Assembly: GCF_003362755.1 (NCBI RefSeq)
Contig: NZ_QKRA01000001.1
Span: 62,001-126,000 of the forward strand
Length of the DNA stretch: 64,000 nt
Direction: 5' to 3'
DNA from: Marinomonas piezotolerans
Lineage (GTDB): Bacteria > Pseudomonadota > Gammaproteobacteria > Pseudomonadales > Marinomonadaceae
Position numbers and translations under genes: made by a program. Shown piece after piece: positions 1-8,782 of the stretch. The first letter of the stretch is position 1. Each line of letters starts with the position of its first letter. The notes under the pieces are model-generated. The model saw only the letters and a list, made by a program, of their open reading frames with translations. It was not told the DNA's origin and did no database searches.

Positions 1-1135
1 TTGCGTTAATACCTACGATTTGAAGGTAACTTGCGACGGCTTGAGCCACCTCGCTGAACGTTGCATCATTACCACGAATATCGATTTGTAGTTTTGTGCC
101 TGGTTTAACACCTGCTTCTTTCAATAGCTGCATTGCTTTATTTGGGTCATAAGGAAGTGGTGCCATATCTGGGTCATTACCAAAGGAAATATTACTCTGG
201 AAGCTGGAAATTTGAGCAGCTTGACCACCTAGGATGGAATCAATGATAGCTTGTCTGTCGACCCCATAAATTAATGCTTTACGTACACGTTCGTCTTTCG
301 TGATGCCATCACGAGTGTTAAAGCGTAGAGCAAATACCGTTGGGCTTGCTGTAGTTACAACGTCTAGCTTTGGATCATCTTCGATTGTGCTAATCATGCC
401 GATCGGGATAGTCGGTGGAATCACCAAATCAACTCGCCCGGATTGCAGTTCAGCTACAGCTGTAGAGGGTTCGCTAATAAAACGGTAGTTCAAGTGATCG
501 AGTTTTGGAGCACCGCCCCAGTGGTTCTCGTAGGCACTTAGATCGATGCGCACTTTCGGCTCGTAGGTCTCAAATTTAAATGGACCCGTGCCAACAGGAT
601 GCGTGTTGAAAAACTCTTCGCCGTTCTCTTTTATGTAGTTTGGCGGCACAATCATCGCACCGTAGCCCGCCAACTTGGTTAATAAAACAGGGTCAGGCGC
701 GTTTAGGTGAAAATCAACCGTCAGTGGGTCGATTACTTCAACAGACTGGATCGCAGCATAGTTAGAGCGTTGCGGTCCCTTTTTACCTTCTTCGCCCATA
801 AGTCGATCAAAAGTAAATTTAACGGATTCTGCGTTAAATGATTCGCCGTTATGGAAGGTTACATTTTCACGCAGGTGAAAGCGGATTCTGCTGCCTTCAT
901 CCAATTGCTCCCATGACGTTGCTAGTCCAGGTTGTAGCGTCAGGTCAGGGGCGCGGTAGGTGAGACCGTCATAGATGTTGGTCGCTACCGAAGACCAGTT
1001 TACCAAGAAGGTGTCTACTGGGTCCCAGCTGCCTGGATCTTGCGGTGATGAAACTGTCAGCGTGCTTGCTAAAGCGGGTAGCGCTAAGGCGAAGCTTCCG
1101 CTCAGTAACATCGCTTTTAAAGATGCTTTGTACAT
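1..1135 (-). CDS. ABC transporter solute-binding protein, family 5 (partial, C-terminus missing)
   Basis: Reading leftward from ATG at 1135, the frame stays open to the window edge, giving about 378 residues of a periplasmic family-5 (peptide/nickel/opine) binding protein. It begins with a Sec-type signal peptide (basic start, hydrophobic core, cleavage near ALA-S at about residue 24). Typical family stretches follow: DPGSWDP near the start, LRENVTFHNGE, an AVIDPLTVDF-like segment and HPVGTGPFKFE. It would capture a peptide or opine-like solute and hand it to the membrane permeases. It lies 38 bases behind the double ATPase gene, so the two are probably one operon, with permease genes expected beyond the left edge. 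Substrate cannot be told from sequence. Confidence 0.9.
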   Translation of the reverse strand, partial: MYKASLKAMLLSGSFALALPALASTLTVSSPQDPGSWDPVDTFLVNWSSVATNIYDGLTYRAPDLTLQPGLATSWEQLDEGSRIRFHLRENVTFHNGESFNAESVKFTFDRLMGEEGKKGPQRSNYAAIQSVEVIDPLTVDFHLNAPDPVLLTKLAGYGAMIVPPNYIKENGEEFFNTHPVGTGPFKFETYEPKVRIDLSAYENHWGGAPKLDHLNYRFISEPSTAVAELQSGRVDLVIPPTIPIGMISTIEDDPKLDVVTTASPTVFALRFNTRDGITKDERVRKALIYGVDRQAIIDSILGGQAAQISSFQSNISFGNDPDMAPLPYDPNKAMQLLKEAGVKPGTKLQIDIRGNDATFSEVAQAVASYLQIVGINA

Positions 1136-1173
1136 AAGATATTCTCCGTTCTTTTGTGATGAGTGTTGTTGTT

Positions 1174-3006
1174 TTATGACTGGGCAATAAAGTGCCCTGG
1201 AGCGATTTCCTGCTGAGTCAAGATCATTGGTTCATCACCAACCATCCGAACAGGGCTGGGGATTTCGCCTTCAATCTTGCTAAAGTCGCGCTGCACAAAT
1301 GGATCGGCGACCGGTACAGCGCTTAGAAGTCGCTTGGTGTAAGGATGAGATGGCGTTTCCAGTACTTGCTGGCGAGAACCAAGCTCTGCTACTTGTCCGA
1401 GATATAAGACAGCGACGCGGTGACTCATCTTTTCAACTACTGCCATGTCATGGCTAATGAAGAGATAAGAAATCCCGTGCTCTTCTTGCAGTTCCATGAA
1501 TAGATTGATGATTTGTGCTTGGATGGAGACATCCAGTGCAGACAACGCCTCATCTGCAATGATTAATTTGGGATTTGAAGCCAGTGCTCGGGCGATACAA
1601 ATCCTTTGGCGCTGGCCACCTGAGAACTGATGCGGATAGCGATTTGCGTGGTCTTTTGTTAATCCCACTCGTTCAAGAAGCTCCGTTACGCGCTTTTGAA
1701 TGTTACCTTCCCCTTGAATAAGGTTATGTGTTCTGATCGGTTCAGCGATGGAAAAGCCAATGGTTTTTCTAGGATCAAGAGAAGCTAATGGGTCTTGGAA
1801 AATGTACTGAATTTCTTGGCGAAGCTTCTTGCGCTCGCTTTTAGATAGCTTGTCAAATGACTTGCCATTAAAGCTGATATCACCGCTTGTGGCTTTCTGA
1901 AGTTGCTGAATGGTGCGTCCAATCGTGGACTTTCCTGATCCTGATTCGCCCACCAATGCTAGGGTTTCGCCTTTGAAAATATCGAAGCTTACTTGCTCAA
2001 CAGCATGTACGCGGTGCGTCGCTTTACCAAAAAAGTTCTTTTTAGTGTCGAATCTAGTAACAAGATTGCGCACAGACAATAAAGGTTCTGATTCGTAGTC
2101 AGCAGTATTCTGAATACACTCTTCGCCAACCACGGTTGGTTCGTTATTTTCAACGACAGTTATGGGGAAGCGCTTAGGATAGGGTTGCCCTTCCATGGTG
2201 CCGAGTTTTGGCACAGCAGAAAGCAAAGCTTGAGTGTAGGGGTGCTTTGACTCAGTGAAAATCGTTGTTACAGGGCCTTGCTCGACTTTCTTGCCTTGCC
2301 ACATAACGACGACGTCATCTGCCACCTCTGCAACCACGCCCATGTCATGGGTTATGAAGATCACCGCCATATTCAGCTCTTTCTGAAGCTCTTTTAGAAT
2401 CGCCAAAATCTGTGCTTGAATCGTGACATCTAATGCAGTGGTCGGCTCGTCAGCAATCAGTATCTTAGGGCGACAAGCTAGTGCCATTGCAATCATGACA
2501 CGCTGCCTCATACCGCCTGATAATTGATGTGGGTAACGATCAAGCATTTCACTGGCGTCGGGCAGACGCACCATTTTTAAAAGCTCGACAGCCTCTTTAC
2601 GTGCAGCGTCTTGGCTGATTTGCTTATGTAACGTTAACGATTCACAAATCTGATCACCGATGGTGTATACCGGGTTTAGGGATGTCATCGGCTCCTGAAA
2701 GATCATGGCGATGTCTTTTCCGCGCACTTTGCGAATAGTGCTTAACGGTGCTTTGAGTAAATCGATGGTGCCGAAGCTCTCGGACTCAAACCAAATATGG
2801 CCGCTTGGGTAATGTGCGCCAACGCCTTCTGCTAGGCGCATTATGGATTGAGAGGTAACCGATTTCCCCGATCCAGACTCACCAACAATAGCAAGCGTTT
2901 TTCCTGCTTCGACGGTGAAGCTCAAATCTTCGATTACGCGATGACCGTCAAACTCTACTGACAAATTATCCACGCTCAGAATTGGCGTATTGGCAGTCTC
3001 TGGCAC
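1174..3006 (-). CDS. Dipeptide/opine ABC transporter, fused double ATP-binding protein (GsiA-type)
   Basis: Cytoplasmic ATPase carrying two complete ABC nucleotide-binding domains in one chain, as in GsiA or DppD-DppF fusions. Each half shows Walker A (GESGSGKS twice), Q-loop (FQEP and FQDP), signature (LSGGMRQR and FSGGQRQR), Walker B (ILIADEPTTALD and LIIADEALSALD) and a switch histidine (THD, SHD). The oligopeptide C-terminal extension with HPYTxxLLSAVP occurs in both halves. The frame can extend to ATG at 3078, but GTG at 3006 has AAGGA seven bases upstream and begins directly at the first domain, so I prefer it (610 aa). It energises import with the adjacent binding protein. Confidence 0.9.
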   Translation of the reverse strand: MPETANTPILSVDNLSVEFDGHRVIEDLSFTVEAGKTLAIVGESGSGKSVTSQSIMRLAEGVGAHYPSGHIWFESESFGTIDLLKAPLSTIRKVRGKDIAMIFQEPMTSLNPVYTIGDQICESLTLHKQISQDAARKEAVELLKMVRLPDASEMLDRYPHQLSGGMRQRVMIAMALACRPKILIADEPTTALDVTIQAQILAILKELQKELNMAVIFITHDMGVVAEVADDVVVMWQGKKVEQGPVTTIFTESKHPYTQALLSAVPKLGTMEGQPYPKRFPITVVENNEPTVVGEECIQNTADYESEPLLSVRNLVTRFDTKKNFFGKATHRVHAVEQVSFDIFKGETLALVGESGSGKSTIGRTIQQLQKATSGDISFNGKSFDKLSKSERKKLRQEIQYIFQDPLASLDPRKTIGFSIAEPIRTHNLIQGEGNIQKRVTELLERVGLTKDHANRYPHQFSGGQRQRICIARALASNPKLIIADEALSALDVSIQAQIINLFMELQEEHGISYLFISHDMAVVEKMSHRVAVLYLGQVAELGSRQQVLETPSHPYTKRLLSAVPVADPFVQRDFSKIEGEIPSPVRMVGDEPMILTQQEIAPGHFIAQS

Positions 3007-3178
3007 GATGTGTTCCTTATAGCCTTGGTGTGATTGCTGTGAAGTGTTAAGCAATAGCAAAGCACTCCTTGTGATCATTCTTATTCTTTACTGATTTCTA
3101 TAATGTGTATTAAATTAAATGACATCCACTTATATTAATGCATAGTCGATAACTGAATGTTATTGAAAAGGGTTGAGA

Positions 3179-4102
3179 ATGAAATTTAGGCAAATAGAAG
3201 CGTTTCGATTCATCATGTTGAGAGGAACAACAGCGGCTGCCGCAGCAGAAATGCATATTTCTCAACCAGCTGTGAGTAGATTGCTAGCAGATTTGGAAGA
3301 TCATTTGGGTTTTCGACTTTTTGAAAGGAAAAAAGGGCGTTTACTGCCTACTTTAGAGGCCACAGACTTTTTTCGTTCCGTTGAAGAAAGCTTTCTCGGT
3401 CTTGAAAAACTGGAAGTCGTGGCAGGAAAAATTCGTGCAAAGGCGCCTACCGAGTTAAAAATTGCCAGCACTTCAGCCATTGCAACGACCTTGCTGCCGA
3501 TGGCGCTAAAAGAGCATCTAAAATATTACCCAGATGAAAGGATCACTATTCACACTGATAGTATGTCTGAATTGGTGGCAAAACTGCAAAGTAATCAGGT
3601 CGATGCCGCGGTAGGGCTGGAGCTTCCATCACTAACGGGGATCGATAGGCGATCTATCGGCAAAGTTCGTTTTGTTTTTGCAGCGCGATATGATCATCCA
3701 TTAGCGAAGAAAAAGGTGATCTGTGCGGAAGACTTGATTGGCGAGTCTGTTCTGAAGGTCGTGGACAGCTCCCCCGTATACTGGAGCGAGTTAGGCGGAG
3801 TACTGAGTTCGGTAAAAGATAAGCTCAATCAAACGATTATGATCGATACCTCCCACACTGGATATTCTATGATTGCTGCAGGGCTGGCGGTCGCAGTAGT
3901 GGAGCCATTTGCAGCAAACGTATGGAAGGCCAATGGCGTCATCACGCGACCATTTGAGCCGGCAATTTATTACCCTTATGGAATATCGTATCCAACGAAT
4001 ACTAGACCCCATGCGTCACTTTCACGATTTACTGAGTCAATATTACATGCTGCGAAAGAAATGCCTGAGTTTGGTTTAGTAGAGAGTGAAACCAAAAAAT
4101 GA
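3179..4102 (+). CDS. LysR family transcriptional regulator (opine/OccR-NocR-like)
   Basis: A 307-residue LysR-type regulator. The N-terminal winged helix-turn-helix (residues 1-60) has the pattern RQIEAFRFIML...AAAAEMHISQPAVSRLLADLE, typical of the opine-regulator branch. The remainder is the two-lobed periplasmic-binding-protein-like effector domain. ATG 3179 follows AAGGG by six bases and is preferred over the TTG at 3173. It is divergent from the ABC transporter operon across a gap of about 100-170 bases, the usual arrangement for a LysR protein controlling its neighbour. The effector is presumably the transported solute (inference). Confidence 0.85.
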   Translation: MKFRQIEAFRFIMLRGTTAAAAAEMHISQPAVSRLLADLEDHLGFRLFERKKGRLLPTLEATDFFRSVEESFLGLEKLEVVAGKIRAKAPTELKIASTSAIATTLLPMALKEHLKYYPDERITIHTDSMSELVAKLQSNQVDAAVGLELPSLTGIDRRSIGKVRFVFAARYDHPLAKKKVICAEDLIGESVLKVVDSSPVYWSELGGVLSSVKDKLNQTIMIDTSHTGYSMIAAGLAVAVVEPFAANVWKANGVITRPFEPAIYYPYGISYPTNTRPHASLSRFTESILHAAKEMPEFGLVESETKK

Positions 4103-4337
4103 TAACCAAGCACTTCTGTCGAAGAAATATATAAGTAGTAATACGCTACTTTAATTAACTGTATTTTTAATTAGCAAGCATTCTAAATTGAATACTGTTT
4201 AAATTGGCTAGCTAAAATGTAGCGGTTCGATACCGTATCTATATAGTCCCGGTGATTTCTTATTACTGAAGCTTGTGATAGGTTTTATTGGTTATTGGAT
4301 CGTTGGTAGTTGCAGGGAAAAACTTAAAGTGGGGTGT

Positions 4338-5828
4338 ATGGAAGCAGTTTTACTAACCTGGGTAGGTAAGCGTGACCTTGAAGCAATTACCTGTACTGAT
4401 CAAGGCCCAGTTCTAAGTACCCTGAAGGCCTTCCAGTTTAGCAGGGTCGTTCTTTTAAGTTCTTATTCATCGAGTGAACTTCGAAAGTATAAGTCCTGGC
4501 TAGTTGAACGTTTAAGGGACTCTGCACCTTCGATTGAATCTCACCATGAGCCGCTCAATTCGCCAATAGATTTTACCAGCATTTACCAAGTGGCTGACCG
4601 ACATCTCCAGCGTCTTCACTCTGGCCAATCAAATCTCTCGATTTTACTTTCGCCTGGCACGCCAGCAATGCAGGCGGTATGGATATTACTAGGTAAAACT
4701 AAGTACCCGGTGACCTTTTATCAATCTAGTCGTGAGCAAGGGGTTGAGCAGGTCGAGATTCCGTTCAATATTGCTGCTGAATACATTCCTAGTGCGGTGT
4801 CAGTGAATGACCAACATTTAGCGAATCTGATCAATGACCAAGCACTCGTTCATGCTGCATTTGATGACATCATCACACAAGACCCTAATATGTTGCGCCT
4901 TAAGAAACAGGCGCAGATTTTGGCAGAACGTGAAGTGCCAGTCTTGATTCAAGGTGAAACGGGTACCGGTAAAGAGCTATTTGCCAGAGCTATACATAAC
5001 GTTAGTCGGCGTGCTAATCAGCCCTTTATCGCATTGAACTGCGGAGCAATACCGCCAGAATTAATCGATACGACGCTTTTCGGCCATAAAAAAGGAGCGT
5101 TTACGGGGGCAGCCTCAGATAGAGCGGGTGTTTTTCAGCAAGCCCATGGTGGTACGTTATTCTTGGATGAATTTGGTGAATTAACAACAGCTGCTCAAGT
5201 GCGTTTACTTCGCGCGATACAAGAGGGCTTAGTCACGCCAGTAGGCTCTCAAAAAGAAGAATCCGTTGATGTCAGAATTATTACTGCGACACATCGAAAT
5301 CTTATCGAAGACATCGCCAATGGGGGGTTTCGAGAAGACTTATTTTATCGTGTAGCGGTTGGCGTGCTAACACTGCCTCCTTTACGAAGTCGTGAAGGAG
5401 ATCTACTGCATCTCTCTGAAACGCTGCTTGCAGGCCTAGCAAAACAAGATAAAGCGCTCGAAGATAAAAAACTTTCTGTTGATGCAAAAAATCTTATCCT
5501 ACTGCATCTCTGGCCTGGCAATATTCGCGAACTACGCTCTACGATACTACGAGCATCACTATGGAGTAGTGATGAACTCATTAGTGGTGAGGAAATGCAG
5601 CAAGCATTTTTCCATCGGTCACAAAAACAAGATGGCCTGCTAGATAGGGATGTGTCTCAAGGTGTTGATATACAAGATATTATTTCGGAGTTGGTAGGTC
5701 ACTATGTGCCGAGAGCACTGTTAGCATCCCAAGGCAATAAGTCCGATGCAGCTAAGCTTTTGGGCCTAAAAAACTATCAAACATTAAATAATTGGATTGA
5801 AAAACATAGGGTGAAAATAGATAACTAA
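4338..5828 (+). CDS. Sigma-54-dependent activator with RtcR-like CARF sensor domain
   Basis: A 496-residue enhancer-binding protein. Residues 1-165 resemble the CARF domain of RtcR: an opening strand AVLLTWVGKRD and the ligand-loop segment LLSPGTPAMQAVWILL, which lines up with ITTGTHVAQICWFLL of RtcR as I remember it. The AAA+ domain has Walker A GETGTGKE (about 205), the sigma-54 contact loop GAFTGA (about 253), Walker B LFLDEFGE and the arginine-finger segment FREDLFYR. The C-terminus is a Fis-type HTH (NKSDAAKLLGLKNYQTLNNWIEK). ATG 4338 has a GGGG Shine-Dalgarno and starts at the first CARF strand. GTG 4275 would add 21 residues. CARF ligands are cyclic nucleotides or, for RtcR, RNA ends with cyclic phosphates, so this is probably the sensor that switches on the operon starting at 5946. 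Confidence 0.85.
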   Translation: MEAVLLTWVGKRDLEAITCTDQGPVLSTLKAFQFSRVVLLSSYSSSELRKYKSWLVERLRDSAPSIESHHEPLNSPIDFTSIYQVADRHLQRLHSGQSNLSILLSPGTPAMQAVWILLGKTKYPVTFYQSSREQGVEQVEIPFNIAAEYIPSAVSVNDQHLANLINDQALVHAAFDDIITQDPNMLRLKKQAQILAEREVPVLIQGETGTGKELFARAIHNVSRRANQPFIALNCGAIPPELIDTTLFGHKKGAFTGAASDRAGVFQQAHGGTLFLDEFGELTTAAQVRLLRAIQEGLVTPVGSQKEESVDVRIITATHRNLIEDIANGGFREDLFYRVAVGVLTLPPLRSREGDLLHLSETLLAGLAKQDKALEDKKLSVDAKNLILLHLWPGNIRELRSTILRASLWSSDELISGEEMQQAFFHRSQKQDGLLDRDVSQGVDIQDIISELVGHYVPRALLASQGNKSDAAKLLGLKNYQTLNNWIEKHRVKIDN

Positions 5829-5834
5829 GAATCT

Positions 5835-5850
5835 TGGCATGGATATAGCT
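5835..5850 (+). promoter_or_regulatory. Sigma-54 (-24/-12) promoter of the defence operon
   Basis: TGGCATGGATATAGCT compared with the consensus TGGCACG-N4-TTGCW. The invariant GG (5836-5837) and GC (5848-5849) are present and exactly 10 bases lie between them; mismatches are one in each half. It lies 7 bases past the stop of the sigma-54 activator gene and about 95 bases before the vWA start, giving a predicted transcript start near 5860. No good sigma-70 promoter is evident in the gap. Spacing, position and adjacent activator agree. Confidence 0.8.
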
Positions 5851-5945
5851 AACCTCTCCGTATATTAAGTTATTAGGTGAATTAATTTAGATAACTTTCT
5901 TATCGAGACGCTACTGTTTTAATTTAAGACAAGGATAGAAAAACT

Positions 5946-6644
5946 ATGGCTCATAGCCTAAAACAATTCCAAACTCAGACTGCCCGCCCTTTACCTGTAA
6001 TTGTAATGGCTGATACCAGTGGAAGCATGTCCGTTAATGGAAAAATTGAAGCGCTTAATTCTGCGCTGAAAGACATGATTAGTACATTTTCTGGTGAAAG
6101 TCGTTTGCGTGCCGAGTTGCAGGTTTCCTTAATAACATTTGGTGGTAACGCAGAAGTTCACCTTCCTCTTATAGCTGCTCATAAAATAGAGTCTTTCGAG
6201 CCTTTACCTGCAATGGGGGGGACTCCGATGGGCGCAGCTTTTGAATTGGTATCAAAACTAATTGAAGATATCGATAAAATTCCTTCTCGTGCCTATAAAC
6301 CAGTGATTATTTTAGTATCTGATGGTCATCCTACAGATGATATTAAAGCTCCATTTGAACAATTACTGAGCGGAGAGCGCTCAAGTAAAGCAACCCGTTT
6401 TGCTATGGGCATTGGTGCTGATGCAGATATTTCATTATTAAACGATTTTACTAATGACATTGAAGCACCAGTTTTCAAAGCAGAAAATGCACGAGATATT
6501 CATCGCTTCTTTAAGGCTGTCACTATGAGTGTAACTACGAGAAGTCGTTCAACCACGCCGAACCAAGTTACCCCTCTAGTGATTCCAGCGACTTCTGTCA
6601 GCTTGGAAAACGAAGATGATGAATACGAAGAGCTAGACTTCTGA
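5946..6644 (+). CDS. TerY-like von Willebrand factor A domain protein (TerY-P triad)
   Basis: A 232-residue cytoplasmic vWA protein. The metal-ion-dependent adhesion site is complete: DTSGS at 23-27, threonine in GGTPMG (about 94) and aspartate in SDGHPTDD (about 123). The C-terminal 35 residues are low-complexity and acidic (ENEDDEYEELDF), plausibly a phosphorylated or docking tail. In TerY-P triads the vWA protein works with a PP2C phosphatase and a Ser/Thr kinase, and both are the next two genes. It is the first gene of the operon, and its TGA overlaps the next ATG. It is clearly more AT-rich than the genes that follow. Confidence 0.9.
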   Translation: MAHSLKQFQTQTARPLPVIVMADTSGSMSVNGKIEALNSALKDMISTFSGESRLRAELQVSLITFGGNAEVHLPLIAAHKIESFEPLPAMGGTPMGAAFELVSKLIEDIDKIPSRAYKPVIILVSDGHPTDDIKAPFEQLLSGERSSKATRFAMGIGADADISLLNDFTNDIEAPVFKAENARDIHRFFKAVTMSVTTRSRSTTPNQVTPLVIPATSVSLENEDDEYEELDF

Positions 6645-7342
6645 TGAAACTGGCTGCAACCGGTAGCTCAGTAATCGGCCCGGCTCACCTCTTCGAACAC
6701 ACTCCTAACCAGGATGCCGTGCTCGTGCGCGGCATCCAAAAGGGCTGGTGTATTTCTGTTGCCGACGGACTGGGCAGTCGACCACTGAGCTACATAGGCT
6801 CCCGTTACTGCGTCCAGAGTGTTCAACGCTCGCTAGAGCTGCAGGCTGGTTTCAATTCAACACCGTTGCAGATCAGCCAACAGATACAGCAATTCTGGCT
6901 AAGCCACTTTGGCGATAGTCACTCAGCGTTTGAGACCACTTGCCTCTGGGCCTCTGTCACTCCAGCTGGAAGTGGCATGGCCGCCCAGGTGGGGGATGGA
7001 TTACTGCTTATCAAGAGCCAGGGGCAGCTCAGAGTGGTTACCTCCTTGAGAGATGGCTTTGGCAATCAGACACAAACACTCTCCAAGGCCAAAGATCATG
7101 ACTGGACGAGCGTTGAGTTCACTCTGGCCCAGCCTGGTGACGGCGTACTGCTGATGACTGATGGCATATCAGATGACTTGATTCCAGAGCACCTGGAAGG
7201 TTTTTTTGATGCGATTTTTCAGCAGTTAAAGCGCAGTAACAAACGCCGCTGCAAACGCTGGCTGACCAAAGAGCTGAACGAATGGACCACCCCAAGACAC
7301 GGGGATGACAAAAGCATTGCAGGCATATTCAGGACTGAATAG
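6644..7342 (+). CDS. PP2C-family Ser/Thr protein phosphatase (TerY-P triad)
   Basis: A 232-residue PPM/PP2C metallophosphatase. Metal-binding aspartates are visible in VADGLGS (about 45), MTDGISDD (about 170) and the terminal GDDKSIAGIF. It would reverse phosphorylation by the kinase encoded next. The start ATG shares a base with the vWA stop (TGATG), so the two are translationally coupled. GC content rises sharply exactly at this gene: hand counts of single 60-base lines gave 18 of 60 in the vWA gene and 29 of 60 here. The catalytic core is short for the family, as is usual in TerY-P loci. Confidence 0.9.
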   Translation: MKLAATGSSVIGPAHLFEHTPNQDAVLVRGIQKGWCISVADGLGSRPLSYIGSRYCVQSVQRSLELQAGFNSTPLQISQQIQQFWLSHFGDSHSAFETTCLWASVTPAGSGMAAQVGDGLLLIKSQGQLRVVTSLRDGFGNQTQTLSKAKDHDWTSVEFTLAQPGDGVLLMTDGISDDLIPEHLEGFFDAIFQQLKRSNKRRCKRWLTKELNEWTTPRHGDDKSIAGIFRTE

Positions 7343-7345
7343 ATC

Positions 7346-8779
7346 ATGAGTAACCCAGGCAGTAAAAAGAAGAAGCTACCGCCACTGGAAGATGTGCGGG
7401 GCATGAAGTACGAGCTCAAAGAAAAACTGGCTGAAGGCGGTCAGGGTGTGGTTTTCACCACCGACCGGCCTCAAGTACTCATCAAAGGCTTCACAAATAA
7501 AGATGAGACTGCGAAGAAGAAATGGCGCGGCCATATTGAATGGCTGATACGACAGGACATCGCCGACCTGAAACTGGCGCGGCCTTTGACATTGATGAAA
7601 GAGCCGCGCATGGCCTACGCCATGGAGTTGATGGATGGCATGGTCCCATTAAAATCCATCCTTGATAGCTTTATCCAGGCCAATGATAACGCAACGGAAG
7701 AGAACCCGGCCCCTCATATTCAGAACTATCTGGATCAGGGCGGCTTACGTCGTCGCATCCGTATCCTCTGCCAACTGGCCCGGACTCTTAACCAACTGCA
7801 TAGCCGTGGCATGCTGTACGGTGATATTTCTCCCGATAATATCTTTGTTTCAGACGACCCGAACCATGCCGAAACCTGGCTGATTGACTGCGACAACATC
7901 AGCTATGAATCCCACTCGAGTTTAACCGTACATACGCCGGATTATGGTGCCCCGGAAGTCGTTCGTGGCGAGGCCATGCTATCCAGCCTGACAGACTGCT
8001 GGAGCTTTGCAGTCATTGCTTATCAGTTGCTCACCCATAACCATCCGTTAAAGGGCGAAATGATCAACGACGGCGAACCCGAGATGGAAGACGAAGCGCT
8101 TCGTGGTAAGCATCCCTGGATCAATGATCCAGACAACCCGGATAACGAGTGCTTCACCAATCTGCCGATTCAACTGATCGACAACAGTAAACTGCCGGAG
8201 TTATTCCAACAAACCTTCGGCGTAGGTAAAGAAACCCCGTTGTCACGCCCATCCATGGCGGAATGGCTGGAAGCATTGACAGAAGTCGATGAGCACTTGT
8301 TTAAGTGCAAGGAGTGCAACGGCCAAACGATACTGCCTTCTGACACTGAGTGTATGGATGACGTCTGCTGTTTCTTCTGTGACTCACCGGTCGACCCGAA
8401 ACTGGTATTGTTCGAGGAGTTCATCAGGGTTTCAGAAACCGAAAAGCAGGATAAATACCCGGAGCTGGATGGTAACCAGATTGCCACAGGAAGGAGGGTT
8501 TGCCTGCAACCCGGTGACCAGAAAGAACTGAAACGCCTGATGCCGTCTTTCAGTTACGACAGAGTTCCCAGCGACCATATTCAGATTGAATATTCAGAAA
8601 CGAAGCTGGTTATCACGCCTGTTGATCCTCTACACATTTCCCGTGGTGACGACAACATGAAAGAGTTCAGAAAAAAGATCCCTCTGAAATCAGAAACCCG
8701 TGGAAAGAACCAGGAGCCTTACTGCATTCACCTGGACAGCCCGGCAGAAACCCACGTTTTTTGGCAATTTCGGTGGTGA
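7346..8779 (+). CDS. Ser/Thr protein kinase with zinc ribbon (TerY-P triad)
   Basis: A 477-residue eukaryotic-like kinase. It has a glycine loop LAEGGQGVVF (29-38), the VLIKGF lysine, a catalytic loop YGDISPDN (about 157, replacing HRDLKPEN), an atypical DFG motif DCD (about 180) and an APE motif GAPEVV. After the kinase fold come four cysteine pairs (CKEC, then C and CC, then FFCDS, about 316-350) that form a zinc ribbon, followed by about 120 residues I do not recognise. The start lies three bases after the phosphatase stop. With the vWA and PP2C proteins it forms a reversible phosphorylation switch, probably gating the nuclease components downstream (inference). Confidence 0.88.
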   Translation: MSNPGSKKKKLPPLEDVRGMKYELKEKLAEGGQGVVFTTDRPQVLIKGFTNKDETAKKKWRGHIEWLIRQDIADLKLARPLTLMKEPRMAYAMELMDGMVPLKSILDSFIQANDNATEENPAPHIQNYLDQGGLRRRIRILCQLARTLNQLHSRGMLYGDISPDNIFVSDDPNHAETWLIDCDNISYESHSSLTVHTPDYGAPEVVRGEAMLSSLTDCWSFAVIAYQLLTHNHPLKGEMINDGEPEMEDEALRGKHPWINDPDNPDNECFTNLPIQLIDNSKLPELFQQTFGVGKETPLSRPSMAEWLEALTEVDEHLFKCKECNGQTILPSDTECMDDVCCFFCDSPVDPKLVLFEEFIRVSETEKQDKYPELDGNQIATGRRVCLQPGDQKELKRLMPSFSYDRVPSDHIQIEYSETKLVITPVDPLHISRGDDNMKEFRKKIPLKSETRGKNQEPYCIHLDSPAETHVFWQFRW

Positions 8780-8782
8780 TTT

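Noticed and set aside
4222..4236. GCGGTTCGATACCGT resembles a tRNA T-arm and could be a left att site
   Set aside because: It does not match the tRNA-Val segment at 18503-18551, no acceptor strand or CCA follows, and the stem is only four pairs.
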